Shown here: positions 45,894-55,851 of the stretch, one piece after another
Position numbering within the stretch: position 1 is the stretch's first letter
How the letters are laid out: each line of letters starts with the position of its first letter
NCBI GenBank assembly: GCA_014529385.2
Contig: CM043947.1
Location: 98,924,036 to 98,988,035 of the forward strand
Source of the DNA: Adiantum capillus-veneris
Lineage: Eukaryota > Streptophyta > Polypodiopsida > Polypodiales > Pteridaceae
DNA length: 64,000 nucleotides
Direction: 5' to 3'
Position numbers and translations under genes: made by a program
The notes under the pieces: model-generated
The model's database searches: none
What the model was told of the DNA's origin: nothing
Seen by the model: the letters and a program-made list of their open reading frames with translations, nothing else

Positions 45894-47157
45894 TCGTCAT
45901 CTTGCATCACTAATTTTTGTGTAGGCTCAATTTTCTCTTCCATTAGCTGAACATGACGGCTTATTGTATGGTAGCAGCAGTCAAACATGCAAGTGGAATT
46001 GCTGGTCCGCATGGATTGTCGAGGTTGTGAGCGCAAAAAAATTTCTCGCCATTTTCTCACCATTTCTTCTAACATTATCTTAAACGATAAAAAGAAGAAA
46101 ATGGTATAACCTTTCTATCACCCAAGTGTGGTAGATTGGTTATGCCAATTCCCTCTTCAATAACAGGTAAATAACCTAAATCTAATTTAATATAACGTAA
46201 ATAAACCTAAATCTAATCTAATATAATGTAAATCTAAATCTAACGTAAATAAACCTAAATCTAATCAAACGTAAATCTAACTAAAAATAAACCTAAATCT
46301 AATCTAATTTAACGTAAGTCTACATCTAACCTAATCTTTAACATCTTTTGGATTAGTTTCCTACCACGTTAAAACTCTCTTCTTCTTGTGTGTGTGTGGG
46401 TGTGTGTGTGCCACTAAAAAGAGAAAAATGGTATAACCTTTCTATCACGCAAGTGTGGTAGATTGGTTATGCCATTTTCCCTCTTCAATAATAGGTAAAT
46501 AACCTAAATCTAATCTAATATAACATAAATAAACCTAAATTAATAAACCTAAAGCTAATCTAATGTAACATAAATCTAAATCTAATGTAAATAAACCTAA
46601 ATCTAATCAAATGTAAATCTAACTAAAAATAAACCTAAATCTAATCTAATTTAACTTAAATAAACCTAAATCTAATTTAACATAAGTCTACATTTAACCT
46701 AATCTTTAACGTCTTTTGGGATAGTTTCCCACGACGTTAAAACTCTCTTCTTCTTGTGTGTGGGTGTGTGTGTGTCTGGGTGTGTGTGTGCCAATAAAAA
46801 GAGAAAAATGTTATAACCTTTCTATCACCCAAGTGTGGTAGATTGGTTATGCCATTTTCCTCTCGAATAATAGGTCTTGAGTTCAACTCCTCGTCGGCTA
46901 GAATTTTAGGTCTCTTTAATTAGTTTCCTACGACGTTAAATTAAACTCTCTTCTTCTCGGGTGTGTGTGTGGGTGTGTGTGCACGCCAATAAAAAAAGAA
47001 GAAAAATGGTATAACTTTTCTATCACCGAAGTGTGATAGATTGGTTATGCCATTTCCCTTATGAATAACACGTCTTGAGTTTAACTCCTGTCGACTCGAT
47101 CTTTAAGGTCTGTTGGGATAGTTTCCTATGATGTTAAGACTCTCTTCTTGTTCTTCT

Positions 47158-47214
<57 letters not shown>

Positions 47215-47358
47215 CCTCTCTCAATGCGTGTGTGCATTCTTTGTTTATGCATGTGTGTGTGCGTTTTTGGTTTATGCATGCTCTCTCTCTCTTTTCCTCT
47301 CTCAATGTGTGTGTGCTTTCTTTGTTTATATGTGTGTGCATTTTTTGTTTATGCTTGT

Positions 47359-47419
<61 letters not shown>

Positions 47420-47425
47420 AACACA

Positions 47426-47458
<33 letters not shown>

Positions 47459-47788
47459 TGCGAGAGAGGGAGAGAGAAAGAGGAGAAGGGAACATAAGAG
47501 TGAGGAGAGAGAAGGAGCATACCTGGCTCTCCTTCCTCTCCTCGTGTGTGTGTGTGTGTGTGGAGAAGAAAGAGAGAGAGAGAGGGAGAGCGTTACCTTG
47601 CTTGCTTGAGCGCGCATCGAAAACTCAGATCTGAGATCTGAGTTTTCGAACGCTCTCAATTATTTTTTTTAGCCTTGGTGGTGTCACTATGTTACTTGTA
47701 ACATAGCGACGCTCATAGAGACGTCGTGCTTTTTCATGTTTGAGCGTCGCACTACGAGCGTCGCTACTATTAAACACCTCTTGTCGTG
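45894..47788. repeat. CACTA right arm: tandem and simple repeats, terminal motif
   Basis: Four copies of an approximately 50-bp unit containing ATGGTATAACCTTTCTATCA start near 46100, 46427, 46807 and 47006. Between them lie degenerate AACCTAAATCTAAT runs (46160-46700). Then follow CT microsatellites (47162-47210, 47361-47416), a GT run (47429-47455), and near the end AGCGACGC motifs like those of the left arm. A 70-codon minus-strand frame at 46075-45866 (MLEEMVRKWREIFLRSQ) may be a first exon of a CACTA gene; I cannot assign it. Confidence 0.7.
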
Positions 47789-47791
47789 TAC

Positions 47792-48797
47792 CAACTCTGT
47801 ATCAGCATCCGCATCCACTTGCTGCTCCGCAAAAGCTTGACCATCGTCCTGACTTTGCTCACTTTCTTCAGTAGCTTCTGAACCCTCGATATCTGCATCT
47901 CGATTGCATTTTGTTACCTTTTCTTGCAAACTCTCCACAAGAACATGCTTTACCTCTTCAATATATACCGGAATCTCCACATCTGCTACCGCTTTTTCAT
48001 CTTGGCTCACCTCGACATGGAGCTTCTCCTCGTTGACAATCTCTTCCACCCTCGGTACATGCACATCACAAACTGGAAACCTCCAAGGAACATAACCAAT
48101 AGTAGGTCTTACCTCAACAAACTTTGCATTTTGAACCATTGGAATCACCTTAGGTCGGACCAAAGAGCACTTCGCTACCTCCGCAACAAGCATATAATCT
48201 GCTGGCTTTAACACGCCCATCTCCAACTTTTGCTTTCCCTTTCTGCTCTTTATCTTTCCCAGATAGACCATGTCCTCATGGGTATCTGCACCATCTTCAA
48301 CCTTTTCTCTAATCCTCGGATGCAAGCACTCTAACAGCTTTGACAACTTCAAAGATTGATTTCTTTTGACCCCAATAGCAATCTCTAACTGCTTCCAACA
48401 TACTTAAAATTGCTCAATGAAAATAGAGAAATCTTTACTTACATCCTGGTGTACCACCTTCAGCCTTGCACTAGCTTTTTCCATCGTAATCACCTCTCGA
48501 AACCGCTCCCAAAACTGACCCTGCAAATTTTTCCATGATTCTCAATCACTGCTCTTTAAACCATCCAACCACATCTTGGCTCATCCTTGCATCAACATCG
48601 GCACCGTCTGTAACCTTTTTGAATCCGTTGACATATGCATCGACAACAACCATAATCCAAAATCTGCTAACCAATCCTCGGGATCTTCGACAGCCGTAAA
48701 TATGGGGCCAAAACCTGGCTTCACCATCTCTGTCAGCTTCAAACTCGACCATCACCCAACCACTTTGTCGGCTAAAAACCACCGCTTCGAACCTCAA
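47792..48797 (-). pseudogene. Gypsy A2 gag, part right of CACTA
   Basis: Minus strand. 48797-48546 holds the N-terminus (SGWVMVEFEADRD, FWPHIYGCRRSRG). 48352-47792 is a long frame with KLLECLHPRIREKVEDG, YVPWRFPVCDVHVPRVEEI and an acidic tail (EGSEATEESEQSQDD), ending at the CACTA target site. It is homologous piece by piece to 7410-8386 in copy A1. The minus-strand primer site lies next to it (complement of 48817-48833). Frame breaks at about 48545 and 48360 exclude function. Confidence 0.68.
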
Positions 48798-48838
48798 ATT
48801 GGAGTATCAGGTAGCTCCTCAATGGGGGCACCAGAAGA

Positions 48839-49190
48839 TAGAGAGGGGGAATAGGGAACACACCCAACACACAAAATATATACCTGTCTATAGCCCAGGG
48901 ATTCCACAATATCCCTAACCTCTCAAATAACACCTTCAAATTGGCTAATTTGCACTAACAACTCCAATTTAGCACACAGAACAACTATCTCACACCTTGC
49001 AAAAAACACATTGCAGCACAAATGCACCCACACTGCTCAACTCACCCTTTTCAACTCACAAAACACCCCTATTCTACCTGCTTGGTAACACCCTTCAAGC
49101 TGCAGGCAAACCTTCTGCAAGCACCGGCCAATACACAAAGAGCGAGAGAAAAGGAGGGGAATGGGGAGAAGCAACAAAGAAATAGGGGCA
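48839..49190 (-). repeat. Gypsy A2 right LTR, truncated
   Basis: The first 352 bp of the LTR as seen at 8428. It ends in AATAGGGGCA and continues directly as element B interior (CACCTTAAACCCAAGG). GGGCA is present in both parents at the joint. Confidence 0.82.
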
Positions 49191-49420
49191 CACCTTAAAC
49201 CCAAGGTTTGGCAATGAACCAAAAACCTCATTTATTGGTAGCTAGGTTTTTGAGCTACACCTTATTTGTTCAAGGGAAGGTTTTACTATCATAGGACCAG
49301 GTTATGGATACAGCAAAAATCTTTGGTTGTGAGAGAACCTAAAACTCACAGTTGCCGAGTATACCAAATGCTCAAGGTATCATGAGAGTTGCTTGTCTAG
49401 TTCGGGCTTGAGGGGGGGTT

Positions 49421-49682
49421 TATTGGGTTCAAGCCCTGAATCGCTTATTTTGGTGTTAGCCCCTGGGAAACCCCTTAGAGGCATGCAATTAGAAGAGCCA
49501 GTTTGCATGGCCAAATCCTTTTATATGTAAGGGTTTTACACAAACAATCATAACATATAGCTTTTTTCTCTCGTGCAGTGTTGACTCTCTCTCTCTCCTC
49601 TCTCGTTCTTTCTCTGTTTCTCTTCGCTTCTCCATGCCATGGCAGCTCCAAGGTTTCATCCACCCTAGCTCCACTCACAACA
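49421..49682 (+). repeat. Element B copy 2, 3' LTR
   Basis: 262 bp, starting TATTGGGTTCAAGCCC (TGTT mutated to TATT) after a G-rich purine tract and ending CCACTCACAACA. Copia leader sequence begins at 49683. Confidence 0.85.
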
Positions 49683-52600
49683 GCTGATTTGTCTTTTGAT
49701 ACTTTGAAGTTTGTCCCAAATTTTTGGGGTTCTTCTATTCAAAAATTGGAGAAACGGGAAAATGACAATGGGCGATGCGCAATGGTATTTTTCATCCAAA
49801 ACTTGTTCGTCTCCTTGAGCTCTTCAATTTGAGTTCTAGGTTTGCATCAATCGAAGTTCACAGTAGAAAGCTATGCTCTTTTTACTACAATGGAGCTTGA
49901 CGCAGGTTTAGTCCTCATGCGTCTTCGTGAAGCGTCCGCGATCGTTTTTCTAATTTTGCCGTCAACTTTTTCGAGCAAATTTATCTTTTTTCTATTCATA
50001 TTGTGGTCGCCAATCTTGAGTGTCACGTCACTCTATTTTAAGGACTCTTTTACTATTAATGTCTCCTTTTACCTGATTATTTATGTGAAATCGTTCACAT
50101 ATTTTGACGTTCACAGTCTTCATAATTCTCTTGTCCTCCATTGCAGCCTTCATCATATATGGTGTGCAGATTTTGTGATCTTTTCTTATACGTCTTCTCG
50201 CAACCAAACATGGCCATGACTATTCTCATCAACAATTTTCCTTCTAGCCAGCACCGTGTTCCTCCTTTCCAAGGCCAAGGATTTCCAAGTTGGAAAGAAA
50301 AGTTGTTGTTAATTCTTGAAGGAGATGAACTCTCTGATATTTTTCTTTGAAATCGTGTATGTGTGGCTCAACTTGTTGATGCGGATCATGACAACGTGCT
50401 TATCATTGAAGGACATGTATTTGTAGATTGGCATGCTACGTATACAGATTGGCAACGATGTGATAAAGCAGCTCGTTGATATATTCTTTCTGCTCTTACT
50501 GATTCCCTTTTGCTTGATGTGTGTGAAGCACCTACTTGGCACGATGTATAAAAGTACCTTACTGCAAACTTTCAAAAAATATATATTACATAAATACTTT
50601 ATTTGAGAGGTTTGCTTAGCAAGTTACAATATGAAGTTGGTACTACCATGAAGGGACATACTGAGTCTTTCAAATCCATTATTAATCAACTTGCTGCTAC
50701 CGGTGACCTTGTTCCACAAAAAAATTTGATTACACTTCTCCTTGACATGGTGAAGGACTCTTCTTATGATAACATTGTTACCATTCTTTCTAATAAAGAT
50801 GGTCTCGATTTTGACCAAGCCTGCATGTCTTTAATTGAATACTCTCAACGTCAAGAATGACTAAGTGTTGGTCATGATACAACTATCATTTCACAAGACA
50901 AGAATGATCCACAACAGATGGAACGTACTTTTGATACTCAAAGACATCCATTTCAACGAGGAAACCACAAAGCTAGCCGTCGTGGTAATATTTTCTCTCA
51001 TCTCAAATTCCCTAATAAGAAATGTTGTTATTGCAACAGAAATATCCATATTGAAGATGATTGTTGGGCGTCAGTATGATAAGGAACATAATATCACCAC
51101 TAAACAACCACGTTTATCTAGAGATTTTTGTTCTTCTTGTGAATATTGTGGGCAATCTGATCATCCCACTCATATTTGCTATAAGCATCGATTTGACTCA
51201 AATTGTAATAGAGGATACACTACTGAATATCAAAACAATATTGTACCAAAAACTGGTTGCTTTCTATGTTCAATTGCTCCAGACAGAATACTTCATGTAC
51301 GTGATGGATCACTTTTTATTGTCGATTCTGGTGCTACAGGACATATGACATACCAGTATAAGTGGCTCCATAACTATCATCCATTACCACTTCAAGGTGT
51401 TGTTTATCTTGCTTTGATATGACTTGTCAACTAAAGGGTATTGGAGATTTATATCTTGGTATCTTATCTTCTTCCAATCGGATTTTGTGAGGAGTATTAC
51501 ATGTACCAGATCTTCAACGTGATCTTTTTTCAGTTGCTACAATTATTGATCTTGGTCTCTTTGTTGGATTTGATCATACAAAATGCCAAATTGAGAAAGA
51601 TGGACAAACTATAGCCATTGCTCTGCAAAATGGTAATTTGTTTGAATTCGCTCTCAATGATGCTATAGAAAATGTTGTCACTCCTCCAAGTGATCGTAAT
51701 TGCAAAGTATTGATATATGTGGACCTCTACGTTCTTTAAGATCAAAATATTTCTACTTCATTACCTTCCATGATGATTTCTCACGGTATACGACTGTATT
51801 TCTACATAGGAAAATTCTGAGGCCTTATCTGTTTTCAAACAATTTCACAAGGCTCTTGAGCTTCAAACTGGTCGTCACCTCAAGAAGCTTTGTACTGACA
51901 ATTGTTGAGCTATATAGATACTACATATATCTCAACAATAATGGAGGCGAATATGTTTTTCAAGAGTTTGTGAGTTAATGTGTCGACAGTGGAATTCATC
52001 ACGAACACACTATGTTATATTCACCTCAATAGAATGGCGTTGCTGAACGAAAGAATCGCACTATTCTCAATGTTGTATGCTGATTCATTTTGGGTTATCT
52101 CATGTTCTGGATTGAAGCTACTTAGACAGCAATATTTATTCAAAATCATCTTCTTACTATTGCACCCTTTGGTAAGATACCCATCACAGTATGGACAAGT
52201 GACATTCCTTCTTTATCTCATGTTTGAACCTTTGGATGTATTAATTATATTCATGTTCCCAAAGAAACACGAACAAAGCATGATGTTCTTGGTCTTAAAG
52301 TTATTTTTATTGGATATTATGACACTTCCAAAGGCTACAAATTCTATGACTCTTCCTCCAAGAAAGTAATTCTGAATACTGATGCTACTTTTCATGAACA
52401 GCTTATAGGAGGCTCATGGTCCATGGATGAGTCTAATGATACTAAATCATTGCTTTAGGATTTTCCATTTGTTTCAGATGATGAAACTCTTGCTATATAG
52501 AAGCTTTCCTCTTCACAACCATCCATTTCAAATGTTGCCAATGATGAGATATATTTGATTCTTTTTCTACTTCTAAAGATCTCGTTACTTATAATGAAGC

Positions 52601-53126
52601 TATCTCTTCACCACAAAAGGATCAATGGTAAGAGGCTATGGAAGTAGAGTACGATTCTTTTATCTTTTAAGGTACATGGATACCAACTAAAATACCTCCT
52701 GGTCGTACAACTATTGAGTGTAAGTGGGTGTATAAAACAAAGGTAAAAGAAAATGGATCTTTTGAGAAAGTTCAAAGCACATTTAGTTGGAAAAGGTTAC
52801 TCCCAAGTTGTTGGTGTTGATTATCAAGAGACCTTTTCACTGTTCTTTGCATTACAAGTGGTCGAGGTTTATTGGTATTTGTTGTTCAATCTGATTTAGA
52901 AGCTCATCAAGTGGATGTGCGAACTACGTTTCTTAATGGTGACTTGGAAGAGGAAATTTATATGGAATAGTCAGAAGGGTTTGTTATTTCACGTAAATAC
53001 CTTTTTGGTCAACTCCATAAGGCACTATATGGTCTCAAGCAAGCTTCACAAGCCTACTATACAAAATTTGATCTTTTTCTCACCTTTAAAGCATTCATCT
53101 CTTGCTCTTGAGACCCCAATTTATAC
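49683..53126 (+). pseudogene. Copia D gag-pol, left part, degenerate
   Basis: Block-2 counterpart of copia A. Leader from 49683; gag ATG at 50210 (MAMTILINNFPSSQ, PPFQGQGF); a gag middle frame at 50603-50860 (TMKGHTESFKSIINQL, SNKDGLDFDQACMSLIEYSQ). Two knuckle regions follow near 51017-51065 and 51140-51183, then the protease FIVDSGATGHMT near 51320. Part of the integrase zinc domain is deleted near 51710. The core has the 35-bp insertion (51903-51937) and TAG in PQQNG (52030-52032), both shared with copia A. The reverse transcriptase runs from about 52690 to 53126, where gypsy C is inserted. The element resumes at 63323. Confidence 0.85.
51903..51937 (+). mobile_element. 35-bp insertion with copia LTR ends (block-2 copy)
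   Basis: Same insertion as 13854-13888, flanked by ACAAT and ATAAT, differing at one base. Sharing shows it predates the block duplication. Confidence 0.6.
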
Positions 53127-55201
53127 TGAGGGAGAGATTTTTGAAATGGGGCCTCTAAACCCAAACCAATGGGCCTACCCTCACAAAATGTTCGTAAAGA
53201 GGTACGCACACTACTTGGGGCACCACCTTCTTTTGGGAGTGGAGAAGGAAACCAATCAAAATAACACTTGCACTCACCCACTCAAGCAATACACTTTGAA
53301 AACATCCTTACTCTATATACACTTTGGACACTTGAACACCATCAACGATTATGCAACCCAATGCCGTGCATCAAAATGAAATATGCAATTTGTGGAATAG
53401 CATTCACCTTCTCCCCATAATAATACCCATAATACATCCAAACTCTTCCTCTCTCAATCACTCATCAAAAAATCATGCGCACAAGACTTGCCTCTCAAAC
53501 ACACAAGAGAATCACTTACATCAAACTAACACACTTTGCATAGAGAGCTCATCTCCATCTACGCAATGCTGTGACACAAATAAAATAACCATGAGAGGTA
53601 GCCACATGCATATCTAATGAAGCAATAGAGAGTTGGAATGAGAAATTTCTTTAGACCAGTTGAATAAGTGTGGAGAAACAAACCAATGGTAAATTGAGAA
53701 TAGAACACTTACTTGATTTCTCGCACACCTTTTAAGGGGAGGACAGACGCGGGCTAACCATCACGAATTGCGACACTTGAAAGTTTTGAAGATGATTCCA
53801 TGATCATTAACATAACCATGAGAGATATCATGATGTATTTACAAGTTATTGAGGTGCTACAAATGATTTATTGGGTTGATGGAGTAAGAGATTGTAGAAT
53901 GGAAAGAGTGGAGAATAGAGTTGCACTTCCTCCAAAGAGGAGGGCTAGGAGGGAGGATGTGAAAGAGAGAGATTTGGGTTTTTCTCTACTATTGATCAAG
54001 AAAACAACATGAAGTTGAAAATATAGGTGTGTGTCCCTGAGTCTCTCCAAGGGGGGCTATTTATAGTTGTGTAGGAGTGGGATTATGCTACACTTAATTA
54101 GAGTAAGTGATTAGACCTAATTAAGTGTCCTTTGACCACTCAATGAATATTGGACATAAAAGGGACTATTTATTCACCAAAAATATCATTTTAGACCATG
54201 AAGGCTCCATAGGGGTGCATAATGTAGGTGGGCCCCACCATGAGGCCCTACGGGTGGCTCCTGCGGGGTATCTCAACTTGTCTATCTTGGCATTTAGAAA
54301 GCATCTTTAGGTTGGTCCCATCACATTCAAGTGACCTTGAACACTCATTGCTCTTCTAGAAGATGAGTAGGGGAAAAATAAGATCTCACGCTCTTGATTT
54401 ACTTGATTTAGAGTTCCCTTTTGCTGCGAATCTGACAGATTTACACTATTTTGACCATAACTTTTTACCTGTAGCTTGGAATGACATGCTTCAAAAGGCA
54501 AAATTGACCTTCTCAACATGTTTGATATGAATTTGGACTATTCTTCACGCCCATGCACCAAGTAATTCGGTTTGGAAGGTCCACACTAGGCTAGGGAACC
54601 TTTTGCTTCCAAGTCTTCTTGTATGGGCCCTTTGCTTGTATGCATCCAAGGGGAATCATGCTTTTTCAAAAGGCTATGATGCTTAAACAAATAGAGGAGG
54701 GCCCAATATTATTTTCTTGTGAAAAGAATATACAATTGGAGTCTTTTTGAAAGGAGAGAAACTATATGTATATTCTTAAGAGATATTGGGCCACCTATGT
54801 AGGGGGCATAGAAGACTTGTAGAGAGGGACCATAATTTTTGGTAAAGAGAAGTGGAGAGTTGATTTCCATGGAAATTTATCTATATGGGGTGGAAGATGG
54901 ATATATTATTTTTCTACTACTAATTCACAAGAGGTAAGAAAGTTTGGGGGTATATAGTTGGTTATTGTATGCTTATTCTATTTACAAAGCAAAAAAGAAA
55001 AGGGTGGTAATATAGATATATGACTAAGGTGACATTTTTGGAAAGAGTATAATGTATGTGTCGCCACAAAGGTTAAACGAAGAGTGGGGATTTACTCTAG
55101 ATAACTTAATAGAGTAGAAAAATATATACACATATGAGGAAGAGGACGTTGAGTAGGCTGACAAATGTTGCAAAAAGATGGTTACCATTTTATGTCACTC
55201 A
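53127..55201 (-). repeat. Gypsy C left LTR (3' LTR)
   Basis: 2,075 bp. It is about 100 bp longer than its partner owing to an indel near 53545-53650; otherwise the two are closely similar. Confidence 0.9.
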
Positions 55202-55380
55202 TATTAGCCCTCCCCCAAGCCTAGAGATATTCATATATTTAGGAGGACGGTGTTGCTTCTTTTTCTTCTTCTTTTTTTCTCTTTTTTTGTCATTTTTCCT
55301 TTTCCACTTTATTTTTTAATTTTTTCAATAGGAGGAGTGTCATGCTCTCTTTTACTCCATTAGACCTGCTTTTCATTACC

Positions 55381-55851
55381 TCAATCCCATAAATCGGAGA
55401 TGGGAGGGTTGCCTTGGGTATGTTCAGATTCCAAGGCTGGTTCTTCTTTGCACATCAAAGCTTTAAAAATAGGTGGAGGATTTGCCAAGCCGAAGGGAGC
55501 CATGTCAATTTGGAGCTTAGACGATGTAGGCAGATGATTGTCTATCAACGGATTGATACGTTGAAAGTAGGGCTTTAATCTCCATCCATTGACTCTGGTC
55601 TTGTGGAATTTTGCTGATAAATCTGCTAATCTATAACTACCATTCCCAAACTTTTTTTTTATCATGAAAGGTCCCTCCCATCTTTGCAAAAACTTTTTGT
55701 CAAGTCGAGTATCAAGTCGGTTATCATAGCGAAGAACCAACATACCTTCCTTCAATCCTTTCCCCTTGGGCTTCTTGTTGATTTTATCCCTTTGGCTTGT
55801 GGCTTTAGTGATGTAGTGATCAATGGACTCTTCTCTATCTAGCTCAAGTCA
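55381..55851 (-). pseudogene. Gypsy C integrase C-terminal domain, after a single UGA
   Basis: The pol frame meets TGA at 55849-55851 and then stays open in the same frame to 55381. The downstream part contains a GPY/F-type integrase C-terminus (KFLQRWEGPFMIKKKFGNGS, then YRLADLSAKF and WRLKPYF). This domain normally contacts target DNA or chromatin. The ending lacks a recognisable chromodomain. One nonsense codon therefore separates the last 120-150 residues of pol; read-through or a single change would link them. Confidence 0.85.

Larger units (their letters stand above)
27369..47788 (-). mobile_element. 20.4-kb CACTA (En/Spm) transposon
   Basis: The left end reads CACTACAAGAGG and the complement of the right end reads CACGACAAGAGG. 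They are flanked by TAC on both sides, the 3-bp target duplication typical of CACTA elements. Copy A1 of the host element keeps the uninterrupted site at 7380-7383. Inside, on the minus strand, lie a tnp2-type transposase gene and a second Ptta/En/Spm-type gene. The ends carry repeated AGCGACGC motifs. Two LTR elements (31497-35981 and 38424-45893) account for 12 kb; the rest is about 8.5 kb. Stops in both genes show this copy is not autonomous now. Confidence 0.9.
23523..49190 (-). mobile_element. Gypsy A2, interrupted by the CACTA element
   Basis: Second copy of gypsy A, minus strand, in two parts (23523-27368 and 47789-49190). The left LTR is complete (23523-25502) and flanked by GTGT. A polypurine tract follows just inside (minus-strand complement of 25503-25525, with a GGGGGG run). 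The right LTR begins at 48839 and is cut at 49190, where it joins element B sequence. Integrase is longer than in copy A1. No protease or reverse transcriptase is present. Confidence 0.8.
23099..49682 (+). mobile_element. LTR element B, copy 2, expanded by nested insertions
   Basis: The left LTR is 5'-truncated (23099-23305) and followed by an intact initiator-tRNA primer site, TGGTATCAGAGC (23308). The right LTR is 49421-49682. All but about 0.45 kb of the 26.6 kb is inserted gypsy A2, which itself contains the 20.4-kb CACTA element. The position of gypsy A inside B is the same as in copy 1, so the two blocks are copies of one compound. Confidence 0.78.

Noticed and set aside
46160-46700. 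CCTAAAT-rich repeats suggesting interstitial telomere sequence
   Set aside because: The units are AACCTAAATCTAAT variants, not arrays of the plant telomere repeat CCCTAAA, and they lie inside a transposon arm.
47126-47659. Long overlapping open frames on both strands
   Set aside because: They are translations of CT and GT microsatellites (Ser-Leu, Arg-Glu, Cys-Val repeats) without protein character.
53057-53617. Open frames repeated at 61273-61813
   Set aside because: They lie within the gypsy C LTRs, are open in both orientations, and differ between the LTRs by indels; no protein family.
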